From: Spirosoma arboris
GTDB lineage: Bacteria; Bacteroidota; Bacteroidia; Cytophagales; Spirosomataceae
DNA: 64,000 nucleotides
Direction: 5' to 3'
NCBI RefSeq assembly: GCF_009754945.1
Contig: NZ_WPIN01000003.1
Coordinates: forward strand, 496,001 to 560,000
Below, in pieces: positions 53,097 through 61,155 of the stretch. A program made the position numbers and the translations under genes. The notes beneath the pieces are model-generated. The model was not told the origin of the DNA. It did not search any database and worked only from the letters and a program-made list of their open reading frames with translations. Position 1 is the stretch's first letter. Every line of letters begins with the position of its first letter.

Positions 53097-53210
53097 ACTA
53101 GTCGATCGTCATCTGTACTTTACTCTCTACAATTCACTATCCGCAACGGTGGACCACAACTATTGACTATCTTTACAACGTTAACCAAAAACATTTATCC
53201 AACCCATCAA

Positions 53211-54623
53211 GTGGCATTAATTAAGTCTATTTCCGGTATTCGAGGAACAATTGGGGGGCGCAGTGGAGACGGACTGACCCCTTTAGATGTAGTCAAATTT
53301 ACAGCTGCCTTTGGCCAATGGCTTCGGAAACGCAGTCCAGAAAGGCAAACTGTTGTGATAGGACGTGATGGTCGGTTATCAGGCGAAATGGTTTCCAAAT
53401 TAGTAGCAGCTACCCTACAAGGGCTGGGCTTAAGTGTACTTGATCTTGGCCTGTCGACAACGCCTACAGTTGAAATGGCCGTGCCAAGTGAAGGGGCTGC
53501 GGGTGGTATTATTCTGACTGCCAGCCATAATCCCATTCAGTGGAATGCCCTTAAACTCCTCAACGAAGCCGGTGAATTTATTTCGGCTCAGGATGGAGCC
53601 GACGTACTGGCAATTGCTGAAGCAGAGTCATTCGAATTTGCCGAAGTTCGTAAGTTAGGTCAGTACCGTTCTGATTCAACCTGGTTGCAAAAGCATATCG
53701 ACCAGATTTTGGCGTTACCTTTAGTTGATCGGGATGCGATTGCCGGACGAAACTTTCGGCTTGTTGTCGATGCGGTCAATTCGACGGGTGGCCTGGCGGT
53801 TCCGATGCTGTTAGAAGCACTTGGGGTGGAACAAATTACCAAACTCCACTGTGAACCAACAGGTAATTTTGCGCATAATCCAGAACCTCTTCCCGAAAAT
53901 CTTCGTGACATTATCAAAGAGATGAACAAAGGCAAGGCGGATCTTGGCATTGTTGTCGATCCTGACGTTGATCGTCTGGCGTTGATTTGCGAAGATGGTT
54001 CCCCTTTTGGCGAAGAATATACATTGGTGGCGGTGGCCGATTACGTCTTAAAAAATAATCCTGCTGGAAGTACCAGAGCCAATAATACCGTATCGAACAT
54101 GTCGAGCACGATTGCCCTTCGCGATGTGACCCAGAAATATGGTGGTCAACATTCAGCATCGGCCGTAGGCGAGGTGAACGTAGTCGAGATGATGAAAGAA
54201 AAAAATGCTGTCATTGGTGGCGAAGGTAACGGGGGCATTATTTATCCTGAACTTCACTACGGTCGTGATGCATTGGTTGGTATTGCTTTATTCCTGACTC
54301 ATTTGGCCAAGTCGGGCAAGTCGGCCTCTATGCTGCGCCGGACTTACCCCAACTATTATATCTCTAAAAATAAAATCGAACTCACTCCCGATATTAACGT
54401 CGATGCCGTATTAGATCGGATTCAGGCCAAGTATGCCCGCAATCCAATCAATACGATCGATGGTGTCAAAATTGAATTCGATAAAGAGTGGGTTCACCTG
54501 CGCAAGTCGAATACGGAGCCAATTATTCGAATCTATTCTGAATCAGACACGCTGGCAACCGCCGATTACCTTGCGGGGAAAATCATCGACGACATTCGAG
54601 AGGTGCTTGCGGAGAACCGTTAA
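53211..54623 (+). CDS. glmM: Phosphoglucosamine mutase (GlmM-type phosphohexomutase)
   Basis: Converts glucosamine-6-phosphate to glucosamine-1-phosphate for UDP-GlcNAc and cell-wall synthesis. The 470-residue protein has the four alpha-D-phosphohexomutase domains: ISGIRGTIGG at the start, phosphoserine loop TASHNPIQWNALK (about 103), Mg loop DPDVDRLAL (about 246), sugar loop GEGNGGIIYPEL and phosphate loop RKSNTEPIIRIYSES near the end. The start is a GTG at 53211, which gives VALIKSISGIRG as in relatives; a TTG at 53163 is less likely. Some members also use mannose or glucose phosphates. Confidence 0.9.
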   Translation: MALIKSISGIRGTIGGRSGDGLTPLDVVKFTAAFGQWLRKRSPERQTVVIGRDGRLSGEMVSKLVAATLQGLGLSVLDLGLSTTPTVEMAVPSEGAAGGIILTASHNPIQWNALKLLNEAGEFISAQDGADVLAIAEAESFEFAEVRKLGQYRSDSTWLQKHIDQILALPLVDRDAIAGRNFRLVVDAVNSTGGLAVPMLLEALGVEQITKLHCEPTGNFAHNPEPLPENLRDIIKEMNKGKADLGIVVDPDVDRLALICEDGSPFGEEYTLVAVADYVLKNNPAGSTRANNTVSNMSSTIALRDVTQKYGGQHSASAVGEVNVVEMMKEKNAVIGGEGNGGIIYPELHYGRDALVGIALFLTHLAKSGKSASMLRRTYPNYYISKNKIELTPDINVDAVLDRIQAKYARNPINTIDGVKIEFDKEWVHLRKSNTEPIIRIYSESDTLATADYLAGKIIDDIREVLAENR

Positions 54624-54652
54624 ACTCTCTTTTTGTAACAATCTATTCTATC

Positions 54653-54681
54653 GAGCCGCTACAGAAGTAGTGGCTCTTTTT
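54653..54681 (+). terminator. Intrinsic terminator after glmM
   Basis: GAGCCGCTAC (54653-54662) and GTAGTGGCTC (54667-54676) form a 10-bp stem with one wobble pair and an AGAA loop, followed by TTTTT (54677-54681). Confidence 0.85.
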
Positions 54682-54876
54682 GTTAGCTAACGACCACAGG
54701 TAGCCCCTAACTTGTAGAATAAAATACTCAGAAATGCTTTTCTAATGTATTCCGATCAACTCTACAAAAACAGTAAACTTCTCATTATCAGAAACTTCAA
54801 TTACCAACAAAGTGTATGGCACACTTTTTTACATAGATATGACAAATCCCAGAACGAATTCAAAACAAATAAGATT

Positions 54877-55239
54877 ATGAGCTTTCTTAGAGGAGTACTA
54901 GCAGGTTTAGCCATTGGTTATTTAACAGCGCCCCGAAGCGGCAAAGACACCCGCGAAAAATTAACGAAGGGTGCCAACGATTTACAGGATCAGTGGGAAG
55001 AAGGGGTCAATCAGGTGAAATCTCAGATAGATCGATTGACAGGTAAAGCCGAAGCAAAAGCCGATCAGTATGCTGGTAAAGCTGAGGAGATTTTTGATAA
55101 ATACAAGAACGAAACGAAATCTGCTGTCAGCGAGAAACAGGATCGGGCAAAAACAGCCTATAATAACAAAGTTAACGATGCGGCATCTTCGGCCAAAGCA
55201 GGAATTAATCATGCTGAAGACGCGCTGAAGCTTAACTAA
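54877..55239 (+). CDS. YtxH-like protein
   Basis: A 120-residue protein. The first 25 residues, MSFLRGVLAGLAIGYLTAPR, then SGKDTREKL, form the YtxH signature: a hydrophobic helix followed by APRSG. The rest is a long charged amphipathic helix (GVNQVKSQIDRLTGKAEAKA) reminiscent of stress-induced LEA/CsbD-like proteins. The ATG at 54877 is chosen because it begins the signature. Usually linked to envelope or general stress; function not proven. A 66-bp perfect palindrome lies downstream. Confidence 0.87.
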   Translation: MSFLRGVLAGLAIGYLTAPRSGKDTREKLTKGANDLQDQWEEGVNQVKSQIDRLTGKAEAKADQYAGKAEEIFDKYKNETKSAVSEKQDRAKTAYNNKVNDAASSAKAGINHAEDALKLN

Positions 55240-55286
55240 ATAGTTATGCAAACCACATAAGATTCTATTCACCCATTTTTTAGGTG

Positions 55287-55358
55287 AGCGAGCTCACGTC
55301 AATAAAACGAGTAGCCATTAATGGCTACTCGTTTTATTGACGTGAGCTCGCTTTTTTA
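55287..55358. terminator. 66-bp perfect palindrome with T-run
   Basis: Bases 55287-55352 equal their own reverse complement without a mismatch or spacer (start AGCGAGCTCACGTC, centre CCATTAATGG). A T-run follows at 55352-55357. It should fold into a 30-bp hairpin and terminate the YtxH transcript. Confidence 0.9.
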
Positions 55359-55449
55359 TAAACTAATTACCGTTCCCTCAATGAGTTAACTACTGAACTT
55401 ATAAATAGTGTACCTTTTATAAAGATGACCATACCTAAACCATTCAACT

Positions 55450-55809
55450 ATGATAGTCCTACCAACACACGTAGGTTTTACTCGCTCCATTGGTCGGTGG
55501 ATGAGTCTGATTCTGCTCATGACCATGCTTCCCGGTTGCATCACTACCCGAGTCATGACTGAACCTGATTGTGACACACCTGAAGGAGTATCTTATTCGC
55601 AGAAAACCGTAACAGCTTACTTCTGGGGATTTAAACAGCCGGTCGATCTTAAACCACCCTGCGATCCACGCTTTAATCACCTCAACGGCATTACGGTAAA
55701 ATCCACATTTGCGCATTATATGCTCTCAACGATTACCCTCGGCATCGTTAATAAACGGCAGGTGCGCTGGTGCTGTGCCCCCTATGTTCCGCAACGAGAT
55801 TCTCTCTGA
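55450..55809 (+). CDS. Bor/Iss-like small lipoprotein
   Basis: A 119-residue protein with a hydrophobic segment and lipobox LPGC (Cys30). The mature part resembles the phage lambda Bor family: TVTAYFWGFKQPVDLKPPC aligns in pattern with the family's HHFF...G...VDAAKIC, and STITLGIVNKRQVRWCCAP aligns with FITLGIYTPLEARVYC. Bor proteins sit in the outer membrane and can promote serum survival in Escherichia coli; here the role is unknown. The start is uncertain: the ATG at 55450 gives a long 17-residue leader, and 55501 is too close to the lipobox. The FAD oxidoreductase gene follows after 27 bp. Confidence 0.75.
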   Translation: MIVLPTHVGFTRSIGRWMSLILLMTMLPGCITTRVMTEPDCDTPEGVSYSQKTVTAYFWGFKQPVDLKPPCDPRFNHLNGITVKSTFAHYMLSTITLGIVNKRQVRWCCAPYVPQRDSL

Positions 55810-55836
55810 TTATCCCCACCTAAACACGTTCTCCTT

Positions 55837-57456
55837 ATGAATCTGCCCAACGGACTTGAGTTATTGGACGTTCACGAACTAACCAATAAACACCAAAATT
55901 TCACCCAGCCACTAACCCCAAATGCGTCGTTCAAGCTACGGATTCCAACTGTACCAGCTGATTTACGGGGCGCATACCGACAAACTACAGCTAATTTCCA
56001 GTGGTTAATCCGCTATGGTATCGACAACGGCCTGCGCATGCGAGCCATTGGTAAAAACTGGTCATTTACCAAAGTAGGCGTCACCAACGGCGGTATGATT
56101 GATGCGAATGCGTTAACAACGACTTTCGGCCTTCGCACTGCATCTATCGATCCTGCTTATCTGGCTCAAGGGAAATTGGCCAGCAATCTGTTTTTTACAG
56201 AATGTGGCTTAACAGTCCATATTATTGAGCAAATGCTCGAAGAGAGCAAGAAATCGGTACGAGCATCGGGAGCCAGTAATGGTCAAACCATCGTCGGAGC
56301 AATGTCGACGGGTACTCATGGGGCCGCCTTCGATTTCGGCGCTGTGCAGGACACGGTTCTTGGTATACACCTTATTTGCGGCCCCGACCGCCACGTCTGG
56401 CTCGAACGGGCGTCCAATCCGGTTACCAAATCCAACTTTACCGATAACCTGGGTATTTCGGAGGTATTACGGGATGACGACTTATTTAATGCCGTTCTGG
56501 TAAGTTTTGGTTCGTTCGGCTTTATTCATGGCGTGCTGCTTGACGTTGAGAACTTATTCTGGCTAAAATCGTACAGCGTGGATTCAGTTCCATATACCGA
56601 TGCATTGAAAAAAGCGATGACCCGTTGTGATTTCTCAGGCATTGCCGATCAATTTACGCCCCCTCTTCCCGCCAATTCAGCGCCCGAAAAACCATATCAT
56701 TTCCAGTTGATGGTCAATCCACATCAGTTTGACCTGACGGGAGCTGATAAGAACCAGGGCGCGTTTGTCAGAATACTCTATAAGCATACTACGAAGCCCG
56801 ACCAGGCTGTGCCTCCACCGCCCAAACCTGATTTTATTTATGGAGATGATACTCTGGGGCTTATGCAAAAAGTGCTGGATCTGCTTCGCCCCAGTCAGTT
56901 AGTGCCTTTCCTGGTTAACCAACTCTATCCGGCGGCAAAAGAGCAAACGAACGGTTGGGTGGGTACGATGATGGATTTTTTTCCGCCAACGGATATTCGG
57001 GGTAAAGCCGCCAGTGCCGCTATCGGCATGGATTCAAGAGATAGCCCACGCGTGTTGGAAAAAATAATTGAATTGAACAAGCAGTCAGCTTTTCCGGGTG
57101 TTCTGGGCCTTCGATGGGTAAAAAAGACATCGGCCACTTTAGGCTTCACCCGATTCCCGATAACCTGTGTTCTGGAACTCGATGGCATCGAATCAACACT
57201 GACAAATCAGTTTTTAGAGCGTGTCTGGAATGCACTCGAAGCCGAAGGTATACCATACACAATGCACTGGGGGAAGCTCAACTTTGGACTCACACCGAAT
57301 CGTCTCCGGCAGATGTATACCGATACTTCCGTTGATTCCTGGCTCAAGGCCCGCCATCAATTGGTAGATGCGCCAACACGAGCGGTATTTACCAATGAGT
57401 TTATGGAAAAATGCGGCTTGAACCTGGGTATAGCGATAGACAGCCCGATTGCGTAA
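55837..57456 (+). CDS. FAD-binding oxidoreductase (sugar lactone / alditol oxidase-like)
   Basis: A 539-residue flavoprotein of the PCMH/VAO superfamily. The FAD-binding core is visible as MRAIGKNWSFTKVG (about 68-81) and GASNGQTIVGAMSTGTHGAA (about 147-166), followed by FGAVQDTVLGIHLI. The C-terminal half (ITCVLELDGIESTLT, YTMHWGKLNFGL) resembles D-arabinono-1,4-lactone and alditol oxidases, where HWGK is a conserved signature. No signal peptide, so cytoplasmic. Its substrate is likely a sugar alcohol or lactone, but this cannot be settled here. Confidence 0.85.
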   Translation: MNLPNGLELLDVHELTNKHQNFTQPLTPNASFKLRIPTVPADLRGAYRQTTANFQWLIRYGIDNGLRMRAIGKNWSFTKVGVTNGGMIDANALTTTFGLRTASIDPAYLAQGKLASNLFFTECGLTVHIIEQMLEESKKSVRASGASNGQTIVGAMSTGTHGAAFDFGAVQDTVLGIHLICGPDRHVWLERASNPVTKSNFTDNLGISEVLRDDDLFNAVLVSFGSFGFIHGVLLDVENLFWLKSYSVDSVPYTDALKKAMTRCDFSGIADQFTPPLPANSAPEKPYHFQLMVNPHQFDLTGADKNQGAFVRILYKHTTKPDQAVPPPPKPDFIYGDDTLGLMQKVLDLLRPSQLVPFLVNQLYPAAKEQTNGWVGTMMDFFPPTDIRGKAASAAIGMDSRDSPRVLEKIIELNKQSAFPGVLGLRWVKKTSATLGFTRFPITCVLELDGIESTLTNQFLERVWNALEAEGIPYTMHWGKLNFGLTPNRLRQMYTDTSVDSWLKARHQLVDAPTRAVFTNEFMEKCGLNLGIAIDSPIA

Positions 57457-57461
57457 ATTAG

Positions 57462-57556
57462 GTTTTAACGCAGAGATAGGGAGTAAAAAAAGAGACCCGC
57501 AGAGTTATATTTTCTCTGCGGGTCTCTTTTTTTACTCCCTATCTCTGCGTTAAAAC
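57462..57556. terminator. 43-bp-arm perfect inverted repeat between convergent genes
   Basis: Arms at 57462-57504 and 57514-57556 are perfect over 43 bp around a 9-nt loop; the stem top is AGAGACCCGCAGAG. The repeat starts 5 bp after the FAD oxidoreductase stop and ends 2 bp before the DUF2911 stop. A-runs inside the stem give T-runs on either strand, so it may terminate both transcripts. Confidence 0.85.
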
Positions 57557-57558
57557 GC

Positions 57559-58107
57559 TTACTTAATAGAAAGTGGCACTTCCACATTCTCCCATTTCAA
57601 AACAACGGCTTTACCTGTCACATCATACACCAGTCGCTCGTTCATCGATGATGATTTAGCTGGCTTTGCCGACACAGTCAGGACATCGTTAGCTGGATCG
57701 CGGTTAGCCTCTCCACCTCGTTTGATACCCCATTGGCCGGTTTGTGAATTGAAGATAAATTTCCATTCCTTCTGATCAGGAATAGCAAAGAGGCTATACT
57801 TTCCGGCAGGCAAAGGCTTACCGTCTACTTTAATTTCTTTGTCGGTTTCAAAGATGGTTGCTTCATTTGCACCGGCCCGCCACACTTTTCCATAAGGAGC
57901 CAGCGTACCGCTAGGGTCCCAAACCTGCCGCCCTTTCACCGATGGGCTACTGTAGTTGATGGTAATGGTTGCCCCATTAATTTTCCCGCTGGCCGTTGCT
58001 GGCGGGCTTGGTCGGGTTGATTTGTCTCCCTGTGCAAAGCTCATCATTGTCATGAATACACCGGCCAGCGTCATTGCCATGATCCGGTTAATTTGTGCAG
58101 TTTTCAT
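57559..58107 (-). CDS. DUF2911 family exported protein
   Basis: A 182-residue secreted protein: signal peptide (ending MMSFAQ) and one beta-rich domain with the DUF2911 signature segments ITINYSSPSVKGRQVWDP, PYGKVWRAGANEATIFET, LPAGKYSLFAIPDQKEW and FNSQTGQWG. The family is abundant in Bacteroidota and its function is unknown. The ATG at 58107 is preferred over a frame start at 58128. Monocistronic between a large inverted repeat and the guaA terminator. Confidence 0.9.
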   Translation of the reverse strand: MKTAQINRIMAMTLAGVFMTMMSFAQGDKSTRPSPPATASGKINGATITINYSSPSVKGRQVWDPSGTLAPYGKVWRAGANEATIFETDKEIKVDGKPLPAGKYSLFAIPDQKEWKFIFNSQTGQWGIKRGGEANRDPANDVLTVSAKPAKSSSMNERLVYDVTGKAVVLKWENVEVPLSIK

Positions 58108-58213
58108 AGTAATCAAAAAGTTAGGCATTAGTCGCTAAAAGTAGGCAATTGATTTTAAAACCTTGATTAGCTGACAAGTTTATTTAGCGAATAGCAAACT
58201 CTCGCCAAAAACA

Positions 58214-58247
58214 AACCGCCCGACACTGTTTCCAGCATCGGGCGGTT
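58214..58247 (-). terminator. Intrinsic terminator after guaA
   Basis: AACCGCCCGA (58214-58223) and TCGGGCGGTT (58238-58247) form a perfect 10-bp GC-rich stem with a 14-nt loop. On the minus strand it is followed by TTGTTTTTGG. It lies 33 bp beyond the stop codon at 58281. Confidence 0.85.
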
Positions 58248-58280
58248 CATAAAATCGTACTTCGAAAACCAAGAATCTGT

Positions 58281-59813
58281 TTACTCCCACTCGATGGTAG
58301 CGGGTGGTTTCGAGGAGATATCGTATACAACGCGGTTAACCCCTTTTACGCGGTTAATAATTTCATTGGATACATCGGCCAGAAATTCATAGGGTAAATG
58401 AGCCCAGTCGGCGGTCATACCATCGACACTTGTTACGGCACGTAGGGCTACAACTCGTTCGTATGTCCGTTCATCGCCCATGACACCCACTGACTGTACA
58501 GGTAACAACATTGCGCCGGCCTGCCATACTTTGTCATATAAACCCTCCCGTTTCAGGCCGTCAATGAACAGTGCATCGACCTGTTGCAGAATCTCCACTT
58601 TCTCGGGGGTGATATCGCCCAAAATACGGATCGCCAGCCCTGGTCCGGGGAATGGGTGCCGTCCCAGAATGGCGTCGGGTAAGCCCAGGCTCTTCCCTAC
58701 CAACCGTACTTCGTCTTTGAAAAGGGTATTGAGTGGTTCTACCACTTTAAGCTTCATGAAATCGGGCAGACCACCCACATTGTGGTGAGATTTGATCGTT
58801 GCCGAAGGCCCTTTCACCGATACCGACTCGATGACGTCGGGATAGATGGTTCCTTGTCCCAGCCACGATACACCCTCGATCAGATGCGCTTCGTGGTCGA
58901 ACACGTCGATAAAGGTTTTACCGATGGCTTTCCGTTTAGCTTCGGGGTCGGTCAGGCCAGCGAGTGCGGTATAAAATTGCTCTTTGGCATCAACCCCTTT
59001 CACGTTCAGGCCCAGTGTTTTATAGGATTCTAATACGCCCGAGAATTCATCTTTTCGGAGCACCCCGTTATCCACAAAAATGCAGTACAGATTCTTGCCG
59101 ATAGCGTGGTGAATCAGCATAGCTGCCACCGACGAATCGACTCCGCCTGACAGGCCCAACACCACTTTATCGTCGCCAATTTTTTGTTTCAACTGCGCTA
59201 CCGTTGTTTCCACAAATGACTCAGCAGTCCAGTCCTGCGCGCAACCGCAAATATCGACAACGAAGTTATGAAGCACCGTTTTACCCTGTAGCGAGTGCGT
59301 TACTTCGGGGTGAAACTGAATGCCGTAGGTTTGTTCGCCCTCAACCTGAAAAGCCGCCACCCGGACGGTATCGGTCGAGGCAATAATCTTGAAATTTTCA
59401 GGAACGCTCGTAATCGTATCCGCGTGCGACATCCACACCTGCGAGTGCTGATCGATTCCTTTCAGAAGCGGATTTTCGGCGTTGACAGTACCGAGTTTAG
59501 CCCGGCCATATTCGCGGATGGACGATGCTTTTACTTCTCCCCCACTGGTATGTGCCAGCAATTGTGCTCCGTAGCAAACGCCCAAAATGGGCAGTTTATG
59601 CCGGAAAGCAGCCAAATGTACCTCGGGTGCATCAGCGTCGCGAACAGACGAAGGACTACCTGAGAGAATGATGCCCTTCACATCGGGCGTAATTGTAGGG
59701 AGGTGATTGTACGGATGGATTTCGCAATAAACGTTCAGTTCGCGTACCCGGCGGGCTATGAGTTGGGTATACTGCGAACCGAAATCCAGAATCAGAATTT
59801 GTTCGGTGGCCAT
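58281..59813 (-). CDS. guaA: GMP synthase (glutamine-hydrolysing)
   Basis: Amidates XMP to GMP with glutamine and ATP. The 510-residue protein has the class I glutamine amidotransferase domain (1-190: [15 protein letters not shown], Cys nucleophile in [11 protein letters not shown], His/Glu in QFHPEVTHS), the ATP pyrophosphatase domain ([15 protein letters not shown], about 220) and the dimerisation domain ([29 protein letters not shown] at the end). All key residues are intact. The ATG at 59813 begins [22 protein letters not shown] promoter core lies 19 bp upstream. Confidence 0.97.
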   Translation of the reverse strand: MATEQILILDFGSQYTQLIARRVRELNVYCEIHPYNHLPTITPDVKGIILSGSPSSVRDADAPEVHLAAFRHKLPILGVCYGAQLLAHTSGGEVKASSIREYGRAKLGTVNAENPLLKGIDQHSQVWMSHADTITSVPENFKIIASTDTVRVAAFQVEGEQTYGIQFHPEVTHSLQGKTVLHNFVVDICGCAQDWTAESFVETTVAQLKQKIGDDKVVLGLSGGVDSSVAAMLIHHAIGKNLYCIFVDNGVLRKDEFSGVLESYKTLGLNVKGVDAKEQFYTALAGLTDPEAKRKAIGKTFIDVFDHEAHLIEGVSWLGQGTIYPDVIESVSVKGPSATIKSHHNVGGLPDFMKLKVVEPLNTLFKDEVRLVGKSLGLPDAILGRHPFPGPGLAIRILGDITPEKVEILQQVDALFIDGLKREGLYDKVWQAGAMLLPVQSVGVMGDERTYERVVALRAVTSVDGMTADWAHLPYEFLADVSNEIINRVKGVNRVVYDISSKPPATIEWE

Positions 59814-59831
59814 GTATAGGTCTCTAAAATG

Positions 59832-59860
59832 CAAAGTTAGAGCATTTTTCGATACGCAAA
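59832..59860 (-). promoter_or_regulatory. Predicted guaA promoter
   Basis: The minus strand reads TTTG (59857-59860), a 17-bp spacer and TAACTTTG (59832-59839). The -7 element matches TAnnTTTG; the spacer is slightly short. The predicted transcript would have almost no leader. Confidence 0.5.
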
Positions 59861-59872
59861 AGCTGTGACACA

Positions 59873-59943
59873 GAGATACACAGAGAAGCCCCTGAGTTTC
59901 ATGGAGGATTTTGGCATTTTCGCTGTGTATCTCAAGGGCTTCT
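59873..59943. repeat. Rearranged inverted repeat between the NamZ-like gene and guaA
   Basis: GAGATACACAG (59873-59883) has its exact complement at 59923-59933, and AGAAGCCCCTGAG (59884-59896) has a one-mismatch complement at 59931-59943. The two pairs cannot nest fully, so only one hairpin can form at a time. Confidence 0.55.
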
Positions 59944-59967
59944 ATTTATCAAAATTTCAGCACACGT

Positions 59968-61155
59968 TTACGGATACAACAGGTACTTTTTCCGCATGAT
60001 TTTATACGCATCCAGCGCGGGTTGCCAGCTTTGGCGGATCTTGGCCTCCGAAACACCCGCCAGTAGTTGCAGCCGTAATTGATCGGTACCAGCTAACCGG
60101 TCGATGCCGTTGTTGGCCAGGAAAAACTTGCTTTTATCCGAAGCCCGGTTGAAGAAATCAAAGAAATAGCCCAGCATTAGGCCTTCTTTCTGGATTGTTG
60201 CTTTTGACAAATCCAGACCATAACAGAGCTGCCCTTCCAGGGGTGGATTAACCGCACCGGGTTTGTCGACAGGGGTGAACGTATACGAACCATATTTCGT
60301 GTAGGGCGAACCAATGACCTGAAACTGCTTATCCGTTCCACGTCCAACGCTCACAACGGTGCCTTCAAAGAAACAAAGCGAAGGATACAGCAAAACAGCC
60401 TGTTGATTAGGTAGGTTAGGCGAAGGTGGTATGGGCAATGTGTAGGGGGTTTGGTGTGTGTAGTTTTTGAGCGGCACTACCGTTAATGGACACGTTTTCG
60501 ACCCGGCCAGCCAGCCTTCGCCGTTAATCATCCGGGCTAGTTCGCCAATGGTGAGTCCATAGACCACAGGAATTGGATTTAAGCCAACAAATGATTTGAA
60601 TTTCGACTCTAGCACAGGTCCATCGACATAATGCCCATTGGGATTCGGGCGGTCGAGCACGATCATGGGCTTATTGGCTTCGGCGCAGGCTTCCATTACA
60701 TACTGCATGGTGCTTGTATAGGTGTAGAACCGGGCGCCAACATCCTGAATGTCAAAGACGACGACATCCAGCGAATCCATCTGTTTAGGTGTCGGTTTGT
60801 AGTTTTTACCGTAGAGTGACGTGATCATAATGCCCGTACGAGGATCACGTGCGCTATTGATTTGCTCGCCATCGGTAGCCTGCCCTCGGAAACCATGCTC
60901 TGGCGCAAAGATTGTTTTGATTGTAATACCCCGTGCCATCAGACTATCGACCAAATGGGAACGACCTATCCGCGATGTATGATTAACGACCATCCCAACC
61001 CGCTTCCCTTCCAGGGCAGGCAAATAAATAGTCATCTGATCGGCCCCGGTTTGCAGCGGTTGGCTATAGGCGTCAGGAAGCAGGTTACAGATAGACAGCA
61101 GTACAATGGCAAAGACCAGCCTAAGATGTTTCATAATCGACGAGTAAAGTATCAT
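59968..61155 (-). CDS. DUF1343 / NamZ-like exo-beta-N-acetylmuramidase
   Basis: Characterised DUF1343 members (NamZ) release terminal MurNAc from peptidoglycan fragments. The protein has 395 residues from the ATG at 61155, or 388 from 61134; a signal peptide ends DAYSQ. Family segments are intact: GKRVGMVVNHTSRIG, FAPEHGFRG with the putative catalytic Glu, VVFDIQDVGARFYTYTSTM, VLDRPNPNG, GLTIGELARMINGEGWL and VSVGRGTDKQFQVIG. The 61155 start overlaps the histidine kinase stop as ATGA, indicating translational coupling. A peptidoglycan-recycling role is likely. Confidence 0.87.
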   Translation of the reverse strand: MILYSSIMKHLRLVFAIVLLSICNLLPDAYSQPLQTGADQMTIYLPALEGKRVGMVVNHTSRIGRSHLVDSLMARGITIKTIFAPEHGFRGQATDGEQINSARDPRTGIMITSLYGKNYKPTPKQMDSLDVVVFDIQDVGARFYTYTSTMQYVMEACAEANKPMIVLDRPNPNGHYVDGPVLESKFKSFVGLNPIPVVYGLTIGELARMINGEGWLAGSKTCPLTVVPLKNYTHQTPYTLPIPPSPNLPNQQAVLLYPSLCFFEGTVVSVGRGTDKQFQVIGSPYTKYGSYTFTPVDKPGAVNPPLEGQLCYGLDLSKATIQKEGLMLGYFFDFFNRASDKSKFFLANNGIDRLAGTDQLRLQLLAGVSEAKIRQSWQPALDAYKIMRKKYLLYP

